Below, in pieces: positions 51,200 to 59,737 of a DNA stretch of 64,000 bases. The DNA lies in contig OMYB01000011.1 in NCBI GenBank assembly GCA_900315155.1, forward strand, positions 50,964-114,963, in the 5' to 3' direction. Under the pieces are notes generated by a model. The model saw only the letters and a list, made by a program, of their open reading frames with translations, was not told the DNA's origin and ran no database searches. Made by a program: the position numbers and the translations under genes. The number at the start of each line of letters is the position of its first letter. Position 1 is the stretch's first letter. The stretch is from an uncultured Selenomonadales bacterium. Lineage in GTDB: Bacteria > Bacillota > Negativicutes > Selenomonadales > Selenomonadaceae.

Positions 51200-52831
51200 T
51201 CAGAAATAGCAGAAAACGCCGCTGTAGAGCTTGTCGCGGTCGCGTTTCGCCGGATTGTTGTAGGTCAGCGACTTGCCGAAACCATATTTGAGCGTGAACT
51301 GCAGGTTGCTCGTCAAATTGTAATACATGCCCATCGCTACGCCGCGCTGGCCCTTATCGATTTCATCGCCATAACCGCAGCGGATGTAGGAATCCGGAGC
51401 GAGGACATGATAGCCGACGTAAGCGCCGAACTGATGCGCTTTCTCTGCGCCCATCCACGGATTGCAGTTCCACATGATATCGGCCATCCAGCCGCGCGGA
51501 TTGCTGTTCTCGCCATGCTGGCTGCCCTGGGCATACGTGCCGCGCAGGATGACCTTCGGCATGAGCTTGTAATCGAAGCTGGCTGAACCGATGTAAAGCG
51601 GACGGCGGTTGTATGCCGCCGACGTGTAACGGTAAGCGCCCAGCGAATAGCTAAGTTTCTTGCTGTACATACGGTCATAGGCCAGACCATAAACCGTCTT
51701 CTTCGTCGAGAGATTGCTGCCGAACATATCCTCGATATTGCCCTTGGCATTATCGGAGCCCGTACCGCCATTTCTCAGGACACTTGCCTCTTCCTCCGCC
51801 GAAAGGGCATTCACTCCATCGCGGGAAAGATGACGCTCCCACTCACCAGATGATGCATTCTGCGTCTGCACAACCTTGAAACTCTCATGGGCACGGACGT
51901 TATCGTTCCAGTCCTGACCGATTTCCGGAGCCCATGCTCCGGCTGCATTATCATAAACGGCCCCCGCGCCGACAGCGAGATCGTTATCGCTGCTGTCGAC
52001 GAGACCACCGAATGCGTGCCAGACGTATTTCTTCGACCAATGTTCGAGCATCGCGCCGCGCAGGTTGGCCCCATAGACGTATCCGTTCTGGACCCACGGC
52101 TGCAGGATACCGATACGCGTCCAGAGCTGTGTCTTACCGAGTGTACCTTCGAAATAAGCGAGGTCCGGGCGGAGTCTCTCGTCATACATGTGACCGCCAT
52201 TGTAGCCATTGGCATTGTCACCTGCCATGAGTGGCTCCTCATTGAAGCGCTTGCCGCCCCATTTCGTCTGCAGCTTTGTCTTGAACTTCCAATCGCCGAC
52301 GACGTTCGGAAGTTTGGCTTCCATGTTGATGTAGAGCTCTTTCGCCCACCAGCGGCTCTTGCTGTCATTCTTGTGCGAGCCATCACCGCCCGCATGGTTA
52401 TGGGACTCCAGTGTCTGCTGGAAGTTGCCGTGTACGGTGAACTCGTCATGTGTTTTCTTCGCATGTTTTTCCAACGTATCCACACGTTTGGACAACGAAT
52501 GCAGGGACTCGATCTCATCATCGAATTCATGCGACAACTTATCGAGCGCTGCCTGATCGGCTGTGTTCATGTTGCCGGCGTTCGCCATGGCGCGTGCGAC
52601 GACAGCCGCCATCTGATAGCGCGTAACGAGTCCGTTTCCATCAAAACGCTGCGCATCCGTCCCCCGGATCACTCCATCGGCACGGAGCTGATCGACGGCT
52701 GCATAAGCCCAATGGCCGGACGGCACATCGGCGAACATGGCCTGCCCCGTTGCTGCCGAGGCCGTGCCTCCACAGACACCGGCCAGCATCAGTGCTGTAC
52801 ATGCGCCCAGCATAACCTGTGATTGCTTCAC
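51200..52831 (-). CDS. SLH-domain outer-membrane porin (second copy)
   Basis: The 543-residue protein has a signal peptide (ending ASAA), an SLH domain (AMFADVPSGHWAYAAVDQLR, TDAQRFDGNGLVTRYQMAAV), a coiled coil (SLHSLSKRVDTLEKHAKKTH) and a barrel ending GVFCYF with the terminal Phe. It shares the layout of the porin at 49479-51143 but differs widely in sequence, so it is an older paralogue. The start is GTG at 52831, placed after AAAGGGGGA. The two porin genes are 56 bp apart and run toward the esterases; a TTGACA promoter lies at 52934-52963. Confidence 0.92.
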   Translation of the reverse strand: MKQSQVMLGACTALMLAGVCGGTASAATGQAMFADVPSGHWAYAAVDQLRADGVIRGTDAQRFDGNGLVTRYQMAAVVARAMANAGNMNTADQAALDKLSHEFDDEIESLHSLSKRVDTLEKHAKKTHDEFTVHGNFQQTLESHNHAGGDGSHKNDSKSRWWAKELYINMEAKLPNVVGDWKFKTKLQTKWGGKRFNEEPLMAGDNANGYNGGHMYDERLRPDLAYFEGTLGKTQLWTRIGILQPWVQNGYVYGANLRGAMLEHWSKKYVWHAFGGLVDSSDNDLAVGAGAVYDNAAGAWAPEIGQDWNDNVRAHESFKVVQTQNASSGEWERHLSRDGVNALSAEEEASVLRNGGTGSDNAKGNIEDMFGSNLSTKKTVYGLAYDRMYSKKLSYSLGAYRYTSAAYNRRPLYIGSASFDYKLMPKVILRGTYAQGSQHGENSNPRGWMADIMWNCNPWMGAEKAHQFGAYVGYHVLAPDSYIRCGYGDEIDKGQRGVAMGMYYNLTSNLQFTLKYGFGKSLTYNNPAKRDRDKLYSGVFCYF

Positions 52832-52933
52832 AAGAAATCCCCCTTTGATACTCTGAAACAATCCGCTGCCGAGGTTCTTCCTCCCCGGTCATCTTATCTA
52901 TTGTTATCGGATTGTCTTTGATTTGACGTCTTT

Positions 52934-52963
52934 AGTATAAAACAAAGTTCTCCTCTTTGTCAA
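52934..52963 (-). promoter_or_regulatory. Promoter of the porin-esterase genes
   Basis: On the minus strand TTGACA (52958-52963) and TATACT (52934-52939) are 18 nt apart, about 100 nt before the porin start. Confidence 0.65.
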
Positions 52964-52997
52964 GCAAAAGATATATCTAATTTTAAAATTTATACAC

Positions 52998-53016
52998 TCT
53001 AGAATAAATTTCTAGA
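52998..53016. promoter_or_regulatory. Palindrome between divergent porin and CBM genes
   Basis: TCTAGAA (52998-53004) and TTCTAGA (53010-53016) are perfect arms around 5 nt. The site lies between the two divergent promoters, so one bound regulator could control porins and the secreted binding protein together. Confidence 0.6.
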
Positions 53017-53026
53017 CATATCTTAC

Positions 53027-53056
53027 TTGACTTTTCAATGCTTTCAGCAGTATAAT
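53027..53056 (+). promoter_or_regulatory. Promoter of the CBM-like protein gene
   Basis: TTGACT (53027-53032) and TATAAT (53051-53056) are 18 nt apart and 31 nt before the start codon. Confidence 0.7.
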
Positions 53057-53087
53057 TGTTATAGGATTTTGAAAGGAGAGAATTTAC

Positions 53088-53732
53088 ATGATGAACTTGA
53101 ATCACAAGATCTTTATGGCACTTGGTGCCGCAGCCGTATTCAGCTTCTGCCCGGTCGGTACCAATGCACCAGCAGCTTCCTATATTGGAGCTGCTTCCTG
53201 CGAGGCCGCCACACCGGCCGTCAAGGCCTGGGACTTCAGCAAAGACGCAGGCCAGTGGGCTTTCGTCGGTGGCTGGCAGTACAGCGGCGATGCCACGACG
53301 GCATGGGACGCTGCGGATGGCGGCCGCCTGAAGGTCAGCGTCGACTTCTCCGATGATAAGGATCAGTCCTGGAGCGAAGTCAAGCTTTCCGACGGTGCGG
53401 TCACGAATGCCACGCCGATCCAAGTCGGTGCCGGTGTCTCCCAGGTTTCCTTCGACATCACCTATGATGCCTCCCAGATCAAAGGCGATGCTGCCCTGAA
53501 AGCCAAGGTTTACGGCAGCTCCGTCAAAGGCGACGTCGTCATCGATCAGCCGGTCGATGATCTCGGTCTCGGCAGTGCCAAGACGGTCTCCGGAAACATG
53601 AAGAAAGCTCACGTCCGCGTTATCCTTGAGGACAAGGTGACGGACAACATCGGCCATCTCGAGATCAGCCTCGTCGGCTACATGCTCGGCTACAAAGGCG
53701 ACATCTATCTGGACAACATCCAGTTGAAGTAA
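53088..53732 (+). CDS. Secreted free-standing carbohydrate-binding module (mannanase-type)
   Basis: The 214-residue protein has a signal peptide followed by one beta-sandwich domain: KAWDFSKDAGQWAFVGGWQY, GGRLKVSVDFSDDKDQSWSE, and the end LVGYMLGYKGDIYLDNIQLK. The same pattern (SWTFQNDMEGWKYGGKW, VDYSKSADSSWSEVKLEYG, GCKTNYVGDVCIGKL) forms residues about 45-210 of the GH26 enzyme at 53935-56613, so the two modules are homologous. Similar domains in mannanases are CBM27/CBM23-like mannan binders. No catalytic residue is visible, so it probably captures mannan for the cell surface. AAGGAGAG precedes the ATG. Confidence 0.82.
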   Translation: MMNLNHKIFMALGAAAVFSFCPVGTNAPAASYIGAASCEAATPAVKAWDFSKDAGQWAFVGGWQYSGDATTAWDAADGGRLKVSVDFSDDKDQSWSEVKLSDGAVTNATPIQVGAGVSQVSFDITYDASQIKGDAALKAKVYGSSVKGDVVIDQPVDDLGLGSAKTVSGNMKKAHVRVILEDKVTDNIGHLEISLVGYMLGYKGDIYLDNIQLK

Positions 53733-53766
53733 TCCCTCCCCATTCCCCTTATCCCCAATACCCCTG

Positions 53767-53805
53767 AAGGGCCTGCCAGTCCATCGACCGGCAGGCCCTT
53801 ATTCT
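53767..53805 (+). terminator. Terminator after CBM-like gene
   Basis: Perfect 11-bp arms AAGGGCCTGCC / GGCAGGCCCTT followed by ATTCT on the plus strand, 34 bp after the stop. Confidence 0.75.
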
Positions 53806-53867
53806 ATGCCGTAATCTCACGCCTGAGATAGGCTCCCACTCTGGGGGGAGCTGGCGCCGAAGGCGAC

Positions 53868-53912
53868 GGAAGGGGTCCCCGGGAGATTTTCATCTCCTCA
53901 GGAACCCCTTCC
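53868..53912 (-). terminator. Long hairpin after GH26 gene
   Basis: GGAAGGGGTCCCCGGGAGAT and a nearly complementary right arm form a strong stem of about 20 bp 23 bp past the GH26 stop codon. There is no clear T-run, so it may stabilise the mRNA end rather than terminate. Confidence 0.55.
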
Positions 53913-53934
53913 ATTCTTATTTCTCTATTCTGTT

Positions 53935-56613
53935 TTACTTTACCGCACGGATATCATCGAAGTAGATGTGCGAATCCACTGCCTTGTCGCCGTTGGCGTT
54001 GCAGTAGATGCCGAAGTGCTGCACGGCGGATTTATCGAACGTGCCGCCGTTCTTCCCCTTGAAGGCCGAGAACGGAATGCGTACGAGCTGCGCCTGCGTG
54101 CTCCTGGCGTACTCTGTGAGATCCGCCTCAAAGTCCTCGCCGCCCGAATTGAGCTGGCAGATGAGTTTCTGTCCCTCTCCATCCGGCTTCAGCCAGAACT
54201 GTACGGCGCTCTCCTGCGACCAATCGACGCCGTGCAGGCTCTTGACGATGCCCGCATAGCCGCCCTTGCCGATCTGATAGTGGAAATCCAGGCCGGAGTC
54301 GCCATGCTGACGCTCCTCTCCCTTGGATAACAATGCATCGACGGAGCAGCCGGCACCACAATTCGTCGAGTAGGCTGCCTTCAGCAGGCCGCCATCACTG
54401 TAATAGCTCTCGAAATCATCGACGAGAGCCGGATCCGCCGGCGGAGCAGGCATGTTGAACAGCACCGTAACGTCATCTGCGGACTGCCCATCCATCTGCA
54501 ACTCGACATGGCCGACTGTCTTCCCCACTTTCGCGAGGTCGGCAGCCGTGATCTCGCCTTTAACGAGACCTTTCCCAGCCGATACAGCAGGGATCACCGC
54601 TGCCACCGTACCATCTTTCTTTTTCAGCACGAATTGTGCGTTTTGGAAATTCCCGGCGACATGTGCCCGGATGGTTTTCCTGCCGAGCAGCCGCTCCATG
54701 GCATCCGGAGCCGTCAGATAGCCGTATGCGTCCTTTGCCGCAGCGGCTTTTGTCGGGACCTTTGAAAGGTCCGGCGCCTGATGCGCAAAGACAGACTGCG
54801 GACTGTTGTAAAAGTCGATAAACTGGTTGATCATTTCGTGACCGCGCCTATTCGTCATGACATAGGGCTGGTCGAAGTTGCCTTCATCGAAGTTTGCCCA
54901 GGTCAGGAAATAGGCCATCTTGTGCGGCGCAATCGTCTGCATGGCCTCGTTGAACCAGTCGAGGCGCTGGTTGCCTGTACGCGCGAGTGCGCCGCCCGTA
55001 TTGCCGACGAGGATACCCGCCTCGGTGACGGCTGCCAGCTTGTTGTGCTCTGCTGCGAACGCGTCGACGACCGTCATCGTCTGGTCGAAACCTTTCATCC
55101 AGGTATCATCCTTGCGCGGGTCGTGGTGATACATATCGAGCCCCGTGATATCGATGAAGGCATCGCCCGGATAACGGGAGAGATAATCCGCCGTATCGGC
55201 AATCGGGCCGCCCGGCGAATACGCATAGATAAGGTTGTGCAACCCCTTCGTATCGCGCAGGTACTCAACCGTATAGCGGAACAAATTCTTGTATTCGCTC
55301 GGCGTGCAGTGCGCGGCGCCCCACCAGAACCAGCTGCCGTTATTCTCGTGGAACGGACGGAAAATGACCGGTACATCTTCTTTCTGCATGCGGCCGAGGA
55401 ACTCTGCGACCATATCCAGATAACCGCGATAGACTGCGTTGAGATCGCCGCCCGGATGGATCCGGCACACGACATTGCCGCTCGTATTGTTCGGCGAGTA
55501 TCCCGTATAGTCGTAATGGCCGTTCTTCATCGGGCGCTTCGAGACCTCATCGAAATTCGGCATGTGGCAGGACATCGTGAGGATAGCGCCCTGCTTCACG
55601 GCCGGCAGCACGAGCTTCGCGAGCTTTTCGCTGTACGTCGTGCCCACGGCTTTCTCCGCATCGGTGAGCTGCAGCTCCGAACCCGTGAGAGCGAGAGCAT
55701 CGACGCCGATGATGGCCGGGAAGTCCTTCACGGCATCATAGGTGTCGGACGGGCCGGAAAGCTTGCTGGCCTTCTTGTTCATCTCGTTCTGATGGCCGTA
55801 AAGCACCCGATCCGAGTCCGCGATGGCCTTCATATAGCCATAGACAGCCGCCGTCCTCGGCGTCGCGTCCTTATCAGCGAGCGGAACCGTCTGTGGGATA
55901 CGCAGGTCTTTCAGCGCCAAAGGCGTCTGCTTCTTCACCTTCGTCCGGATATCGACATAGCCATCCGGCACTTTCTGCCAGCTGGCGGCGAGCTTGCCGA
56001 TGCAGACATCGCCCACATAGTTCGTCTTGCAGCCAACGATGCTCACCATGAAATATTTCAGCGGTTTCTGGGCCGGCTGGAACGTGATGGTTACCTTCGC
56101 GACCTTCCAGCCGTCTCCCGCATCCTTTGCCTTATCCGTATCGATCTCCGCCGTCGCATTGATGGCCTCTTTGTCGTCCGTATCCTTGGCATAAACCTTG
56201 GTCTTGAACTGGCCGCCCGTCATATAAGACGGCTTAAAATAGAAGTCATAGGAAACCGTGTTGCAGCCGTGGATATCGAGCGTCTCCGATGCAGCCTTGC
56301 CATATTCGAGCTTGACCTCGGACCAGCTGGAGTCTGCCGATTTCGAGTAGTCGACACCGAGTTTCACGGTGCCGCCGTGTTCCTTGGACTGCGTCACGGT
56401 CGGCTTGCCTTTATACGCCCACTTGCCGCCGTATTTCCATCCCTCCATATCGTTCTGGAATGTCCACGAAGCCGTCTGCACCTTTGCCGCGGCCTCAGCC
56501 TGCTGCACGAGGGCAGCGGGCACCTGCCCCGGCAGGACAGCCGGGATGCCCAGGATTATGCCCGCCGACAGGGTCAGCGGGATAACCTTGCGCAGAAAAT
56601 CCATCTTCCTCAT
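53935..56613 (-). CDS. Multidomain GH26 endo-beta-mannanase with N- and C-terminal binding modules
   Basis: The 892-residue secreted enzyme has a signal peptide, an N-terminal CBM27-like module (about 45-210) shared with the protein at 53088-53732, a GH26 catalytic domain (about 240-620) with acid/base Glu423 in FRPFHENNGSWFWWG and nucleophile Glu531 in AAVTEAGI, a further beta domain (about 630-730) and a C-terminal module (about 735-892; LVDDFESYYSDGGLLKAAYS, YFDDIRAVK) resembling CBM11/CIA30-type domains. It should cleave beta-1,4-mannan chains outside the cell. It follows the smaller GH26 gene by 33 bp in the same operon. Confidence 0.92.
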   Translation of the reverse strand: MRKMDFLRKVIPLTLSAGIILGIPAVLPGQVPAALVQQAEAAAKVQTASWTFQNDMEGWKYGGKWAYKGKPTVTQSKEHGGTVKLGVDYSKSADSSWSEVKLEYGKAASETLDIHGCNTVSYDFYFKPSYMTGGQFKTKVYAKDTDDKEAINATAEIDTDKAKDAGDGWKVAKVTITFQPAQKPLKYFMVSIVGCKTNYVGDVCIGKLAASWQKVPDGYVDIRTKVKKQTPLALKDLRIPQTVPLADKDATPRTAAVYGYMKAIADSDRVLYGHQNEMNKKASKLSGPSDTYDAVKDFPAIIGVDALALTGSELQLTDAEKAVGTTYSEKLAKLVLPAVKQGAILTMSCHMPNFDEVSKRPMKNGHYDYTGYSPNNTSGNVVCRIHPGGDLNAVYRGYLDMVAEFLGRMQKEDVPVIFRPFHENNGSWFWWGAAHCTPSEYKNLFRYTVEYLRDTKGLHNLIYAYSPGGPIADTADYLSRYPGDAFIDITGLDMYHHDPRKDDTWMKGFDQTMTVVDAFAAEHNKLAAVTEAGILVGNTGGALARTGNQRLDWFNEAMQTIAPHKMAYFLTWANFDEGNFDQPYVMTNRRGHEMINQFIDFYNSPQSVFAHQAPDLSKVPTKAAAAKDAYGYLTAPDAMERLLGRKTIRAHVAGNFQNAQFVLKKKDGTVAAVIPAVSAGKGLVKGEITAADLAKVGKTVGHVELQMDGQSADDVTVLFNMPAPPADPALVDDFESYYSDGGLLKAAYSTNCGAGCSVDALLSKGEERQHGDSGLDFHYQIGKGGYAGIVKSLHGVDWSQESAVQFWLKPDGEGQKLICQLNSGGEDFEADLTEYARSTQAQLVRIPFSAFKGKNGGTFDKSAVQHFGIYCNANGDKAVDSHIYFDDIRAVK

Positions 56614-56646
56614 ATTCGATGCTCCTCGCCATGCGCCATATCCCGG

Positions 56647-57978
56647 TCAGGGCATCTGGCGGTAATCTGCATTGCCATCCGCAAAAATGCTGGCTGGCTC
56701 GTTGTAGAAGCGCACGAAATCGTCCACCATCTCATGGCCGCGCGTGTCATTGACCATGTACGGTTCGAAGAAGTTATGCGCTTCTTTCTCGAAATTTGCC
56801 CAGGTCAGATAGTAGGGCACTTTCTCCTTCTGGCAGATCTGCATGATGCGTGTGAACCATTTCTTGTCCTTGTTATGCGTGAGCGCCAGGCTGCCGCCAT
56901 CGCGCACACCGCACTCCGTGAGGCCGATGAGTTTATGCCGCTTCTCCGCCTCGCTGCGCATGAGCGCGAGCGTCGTCTCGAGCTGATCATAGTAGGCATC
57001 ATTGCCATTGTCCTGATAGTAGTCCACGCCGAGCATATCCACCCAGGCATCGCCCGGATAACGTTCGAAATATCGATCCGCGTCGTCGAACGGGCCATTC
57101 GGCGAGTACGCATAGAGGAAATTATGCACGCCCTTCGTGTCGCGCAGGTATTTCACCGTGAACTTCCAAAGGGCATCGAAGTCCTCATCGTTGACGTTAT
57201 TTCCACCCCACCAGAACCAGGAGCCGTTGTGCTCATGGAACGGGCGGAACAGGACCGGCACATTGGCTGCCTGCAGATGCAGGGCATACTCCGCGACCAT
57301 ATCGAGATAAGCCGTATAGACCGGATTCAGGTCGCCGCCCGGCAGGATGCGGTGTGCGACATTGCCCTCGAGCTTATTGGCCGAGTAGCCGAGGAAATCG
57401 TATTTGCCGTTCACTTTCGGCTTTTTCGAGACGACCTCGAAATTCGGCAGATGCATGGACATCGTGAGGATGGCGCCCTCTTTGGCTGCCTTCAGGCTGA
57501 GGTTCACCGTCTTATCCATAAGAGTCGTGCCCTCAATCTTCGCTGCCTCACGCGGATGCAGTTCATCCCCCGTCAGCGAGAGCGCATCGATGCCGACAAC
57601 GCCCGAAAGGCTGCCCGTCACATCTTTCGTATCTGACTCCGTGCCGGATTTGATGCGGAACATCTTATGATGCGCATCGTTCTGATGGCCATAGAGTACA
57701 TAGCCTTTCTGCGGCAGTGCCGCGAGGTACCGGTAGAGCGAGCGCACAGCCGGGATGGCCTGGCGGTCTGTGAGACGTGCGGTCTTCGCATAGGCGGGCT
57801 CCACATTGGCGAGGTCTGCTGGTTTCGGCATCTCCGCCTTTGCCTTGGCGTTATCGGCCTGCACGGTCTTTTCGACATAAACGCTGTCCATCGGATCATC
57901 CGTCGGGCTTGCGGCACAGATACCCTGCGTGAGACTCAGCGCGGCGAGCAGGGCCGCCGTCAGATATGCTTTCCTCAT
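56647..57978 (-). CDS. GH26 endo-beta-mannanase
   Basis: The 443-residue enzyme has a signal peptide (ending CAAS) and a single GH26 domain: GYVLYGHQNDAHHKMF, GIDALSLTGDELHPRE, acid/base Glu249 in LFRPFHEHNGSWFWWGG and nucleophile Glu355 in IGLTECGVRDGG. This is the counterpart of GmuG of the Bacillus glucomannan operon and would act on mannan or mannan oligosaccharides outside the cytoplasm. It overlaps the phospho-beta-glucosidase gene by 4 bp, so export of the enzyme and import of its products are made from one transcript. Confidence 0.92.
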   Translation of the reverse strand: MRKAYLTAALLAALSLTQGICAASPTDDPMDSVYVEKTVQADNAKAKAEMPKPADLANVEPAYAKTARLTDRQAIPAVRSLYRYLAALPQKGYVLYGHQNDAHHKMFRIKSGTESDTKDVTGSLSGVVGIDALSLTGDELHPREAAKIEGTTLMDKTVNLSLKAAKEGAILTMSMHLPNFEVVSKKPKVNGKYDFLGYSANKLEGNVAHRILPGGDLNPVYTAYLDMVAEYALHLQAANVPVLFRPFHEHNGSWFWWGGNNVNDEDFDALWKFTVKYLRDTKGVHNFLYAYSPNGPFDDADRYFERYPGDAWVDMLGVDYYQDNGNDAYYDQLETTLALMRSEAEKRHKLIGLTECGVRDGGSLALTHNKDKKWFTRIMQICQKEKVPYYLTWANFEKEAHNFFEPYMVNDTRGHEMVDDFVRFYNEPASIFADGNADYRQMP

Positions 57979-59387
57979 TTTACTTCTTCTCCCTCAAAAC
58001 CATTGTCGGCGGCGAGCTGGCGGAACCAGCGGCCGGACTTCTTGATGGTCTTATCCTGCGTCACGAGATCGACGGCGATGAGGCCGTAGCGGTTCTTGTA
58101 CGCGTTCATCCAGGACCAGCAGTCTATGGGCGTCCACAGATGATAGCCGAAGCAGTTCGAGCCCTCTTCGATGCCTTTATGGAGCCATGCGAGATGCTCT
58201 TTCACAAAATCGATGCGGTAATCATCCTCGATGAAGCCGTCAGCGTTGCGGTATTTCTCCTCGCCCTCAACGCCCATGCCGTTCTCAGAAATATACCATG
58301 GAATGTTGCCGAGATTATCGCGGACGTTGATGGCGATATCGTAGATGGCTTTCGGGTAGATTTCCCAGCCACGGTACGGGTTCATGCGTGCGCCCGGCAT
58401 GTGATACTGCTCAAAATACCGATCCGGCAGCCACGTGTTATGGATGGGCAGCTCATGCTCGCGGGCCTTGGCGCGGAACGGCTGGTAGTAATTGACGCCG
58501 AGATAATCCACGGTGTTTGCCGCGAGGATCTCCATCTCCTCCGGCGTGGAATCCCAGAGAACGCCGTCTTTCTTCAGCGTCTCCACGAGTTTCTCGGGGA
58601 AGCAGCCTTTGACCGCCGGATAGAGGAACGAATTGTTCTTGAAATCCTCGGCAAACTGGGCAGCGGCAACATCCGCAGGATCCTCGGAACGCGGATAAGC
58701 CGGCGTGAGGTTCAGGACGATGCCGATGCGGCCGCCGTTCTTTGCACAGTCCGTCTCATGGAAGGCCTGGATGGCCTTGGCCGAGGCCAGGTTCAGGTTA
58801 TAGAGCACCTGGCATGCTTTCTTTCCATCGACGAGCAGTGGATAATGGAACTGGTAGAGGTACTCGCCTTCGACCACGACCATCGGCTCGTTGAATGTCG
58901 TCCAGTCCTTGACGCGGTCGCCGAAAAGCTCGAAGCATTTCTTGGCGAAAAGCACATAGAGGTCGACGACATGCTTGGATTCCCATCCGCCGTACTGCTT
59001 ATAGAGATCGACTGGCAGATCGAAATGCAGCAGGTTGATGATGGGGCGAATGCCCTGCCGCAGGAACTCGTCGATGACAGCATTGTAGAAACGGACACCA
59101 TCCGCATCGGTCTCTCCGGTCTCAAAATCCTTGATGAGACGCGTCCACTGGATGGACGTGCGCACCGAGTTCAGGCCGACTGCCTTCATCATCGCGATAT
59201 CCTGCTTATAGTCGTTATAGAAATTCGATGCGGTATTCGGACCAACCTCATGGAAGAACGACTCCGGATCTTTATCATACCAGTAATCGAAGACGTTGCG
59301 GTGAGCTTTATGAAAACGGCCCTCACTCTGCGGACCAGAGGTTGCCGCACCCCACCAAAACCCTTTTGGAAATTGATACTGTGCCAT
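57975..59387 (-). CDS. gmuD: GH1 6-phospho-beta-glucosidase
   Basis: The 470-residue cytoplasmic enzyme has the GH1 signatures FWWGAATSGPQSEGRFHKAH, acid/base Glu167 in DWTTFNEPMV and nucleophile Glu368 in YISENGMGVEGEE. It hydrolyses PTS-phosphorylated beta-linked disaccharides such as glucosyl-mannose or cellobiose phosphate. AAGGAG precedes the start at 59387. It matches gmuD by position and family. It follows the IIA gene by 19 bp. Confidence 0.93.
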   Translation of the reverse strand: MAQYQFPKGFWWGAATSGPQSEGRFHKAHRNVFDYWYDKDPESFFHEVGPNTASNFYNDYKQDIAMMKAVGLNSVRTSIQWTRLIKDFETGETDADGVRFYNAVIDEFLRQGIRPIINLLHFDLPVDLYKQYGGWESKHVVDLYVLFAKKCFELFGDRVKDWTTFNEPMVVVEGEYLYQFHYPLLVDGKKACQVLYNLNLASAKAIQAFHETDCAKNGGRIGIVLNLTPAYPRSEDPADVAAAQFAEDFKNNSFLYPAVKGCFPEKLVETLKKDGVLWDSTPEEMEILAANTVDYLGVNYYQPFRAKAREHELPIHNTWLPDRYFEQYHMPGARMNPYRGWEIYPKAIYDIAINVRDNLGNIPWYISENGMGVEGEEKYRNADGFIEDDYRIDFVKEHLAWLHKGIEEGSNCFGYHLWTPIDCWSWMNAYKNRYGLIAVDLVTQDKTIKKSGRWFRQLAADNGFEGEEVK

Positions 59388-59406
59388 AACCAGATACTCC
59401 TTTATC

Positions 59407-59736
59407 TCATTTCTTTTCTGCTTTGTGCAGGCTCTCGTACATATCCACCATGAGGTTGGCCATATCGCGAACGGCAAGTGCCGTCATGAAATGATCCTGT
59501 GCGTGGATCAGCAGGATATTTTTCTCCACCGGATGGCCATCGCACTCCGCCGTGATCATCGAGGTCTGGATATCATGCGCTTCGCCGATTTCCTTGCCAG
59601 CCTCCTCGATCTGCTTGCGTGCCTTCTCCGTGTCGCCATCCTTGACCATATTCTTGATGGCCTCGATAGCCATCGAACGGCCATTCCCCGAGTGCAGGAT
59701 CAGCTGCATCGACTCTTCTACGGTTTTCTCATCCAT
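59407..59736 (-). CDS. gmuA: PTS lactose/cellobiose-type IIA component
   Basis: The 109-residue protein is a Lac-family IIA: MDEKTVEESMQLILHSGNGR, MVKDGDTEKARKQIEEAGKE and the phosphorylated histidine in NILLIHAQDHFMTALAV (His78). It accepts phosphate from HPr and passes it to IIB. It starts directly after IIC (2 bp gap), and the ATG follows GGAAG inside the end of IIC. In gmu terms it is GmuA. Confidence 0.93.
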   Translation of the reverse strand: MDEKTVEESMQLILHSGNGRSMAIEAIKNMVKDGDTEKARKQIEEAGKEIGEAHDIQTSMITAECDGHPVEKNILLIHAQDHFMTALAVRDMANLMVDMYESLHKAEKK

Positions 59737-59737
59737 G

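Noticed and set aside
54781..57636. A 951-codon open frame on the plus strand
   Set aside because: It is antisense to the two GH26 genes, both of which show complete catalytic motifs.
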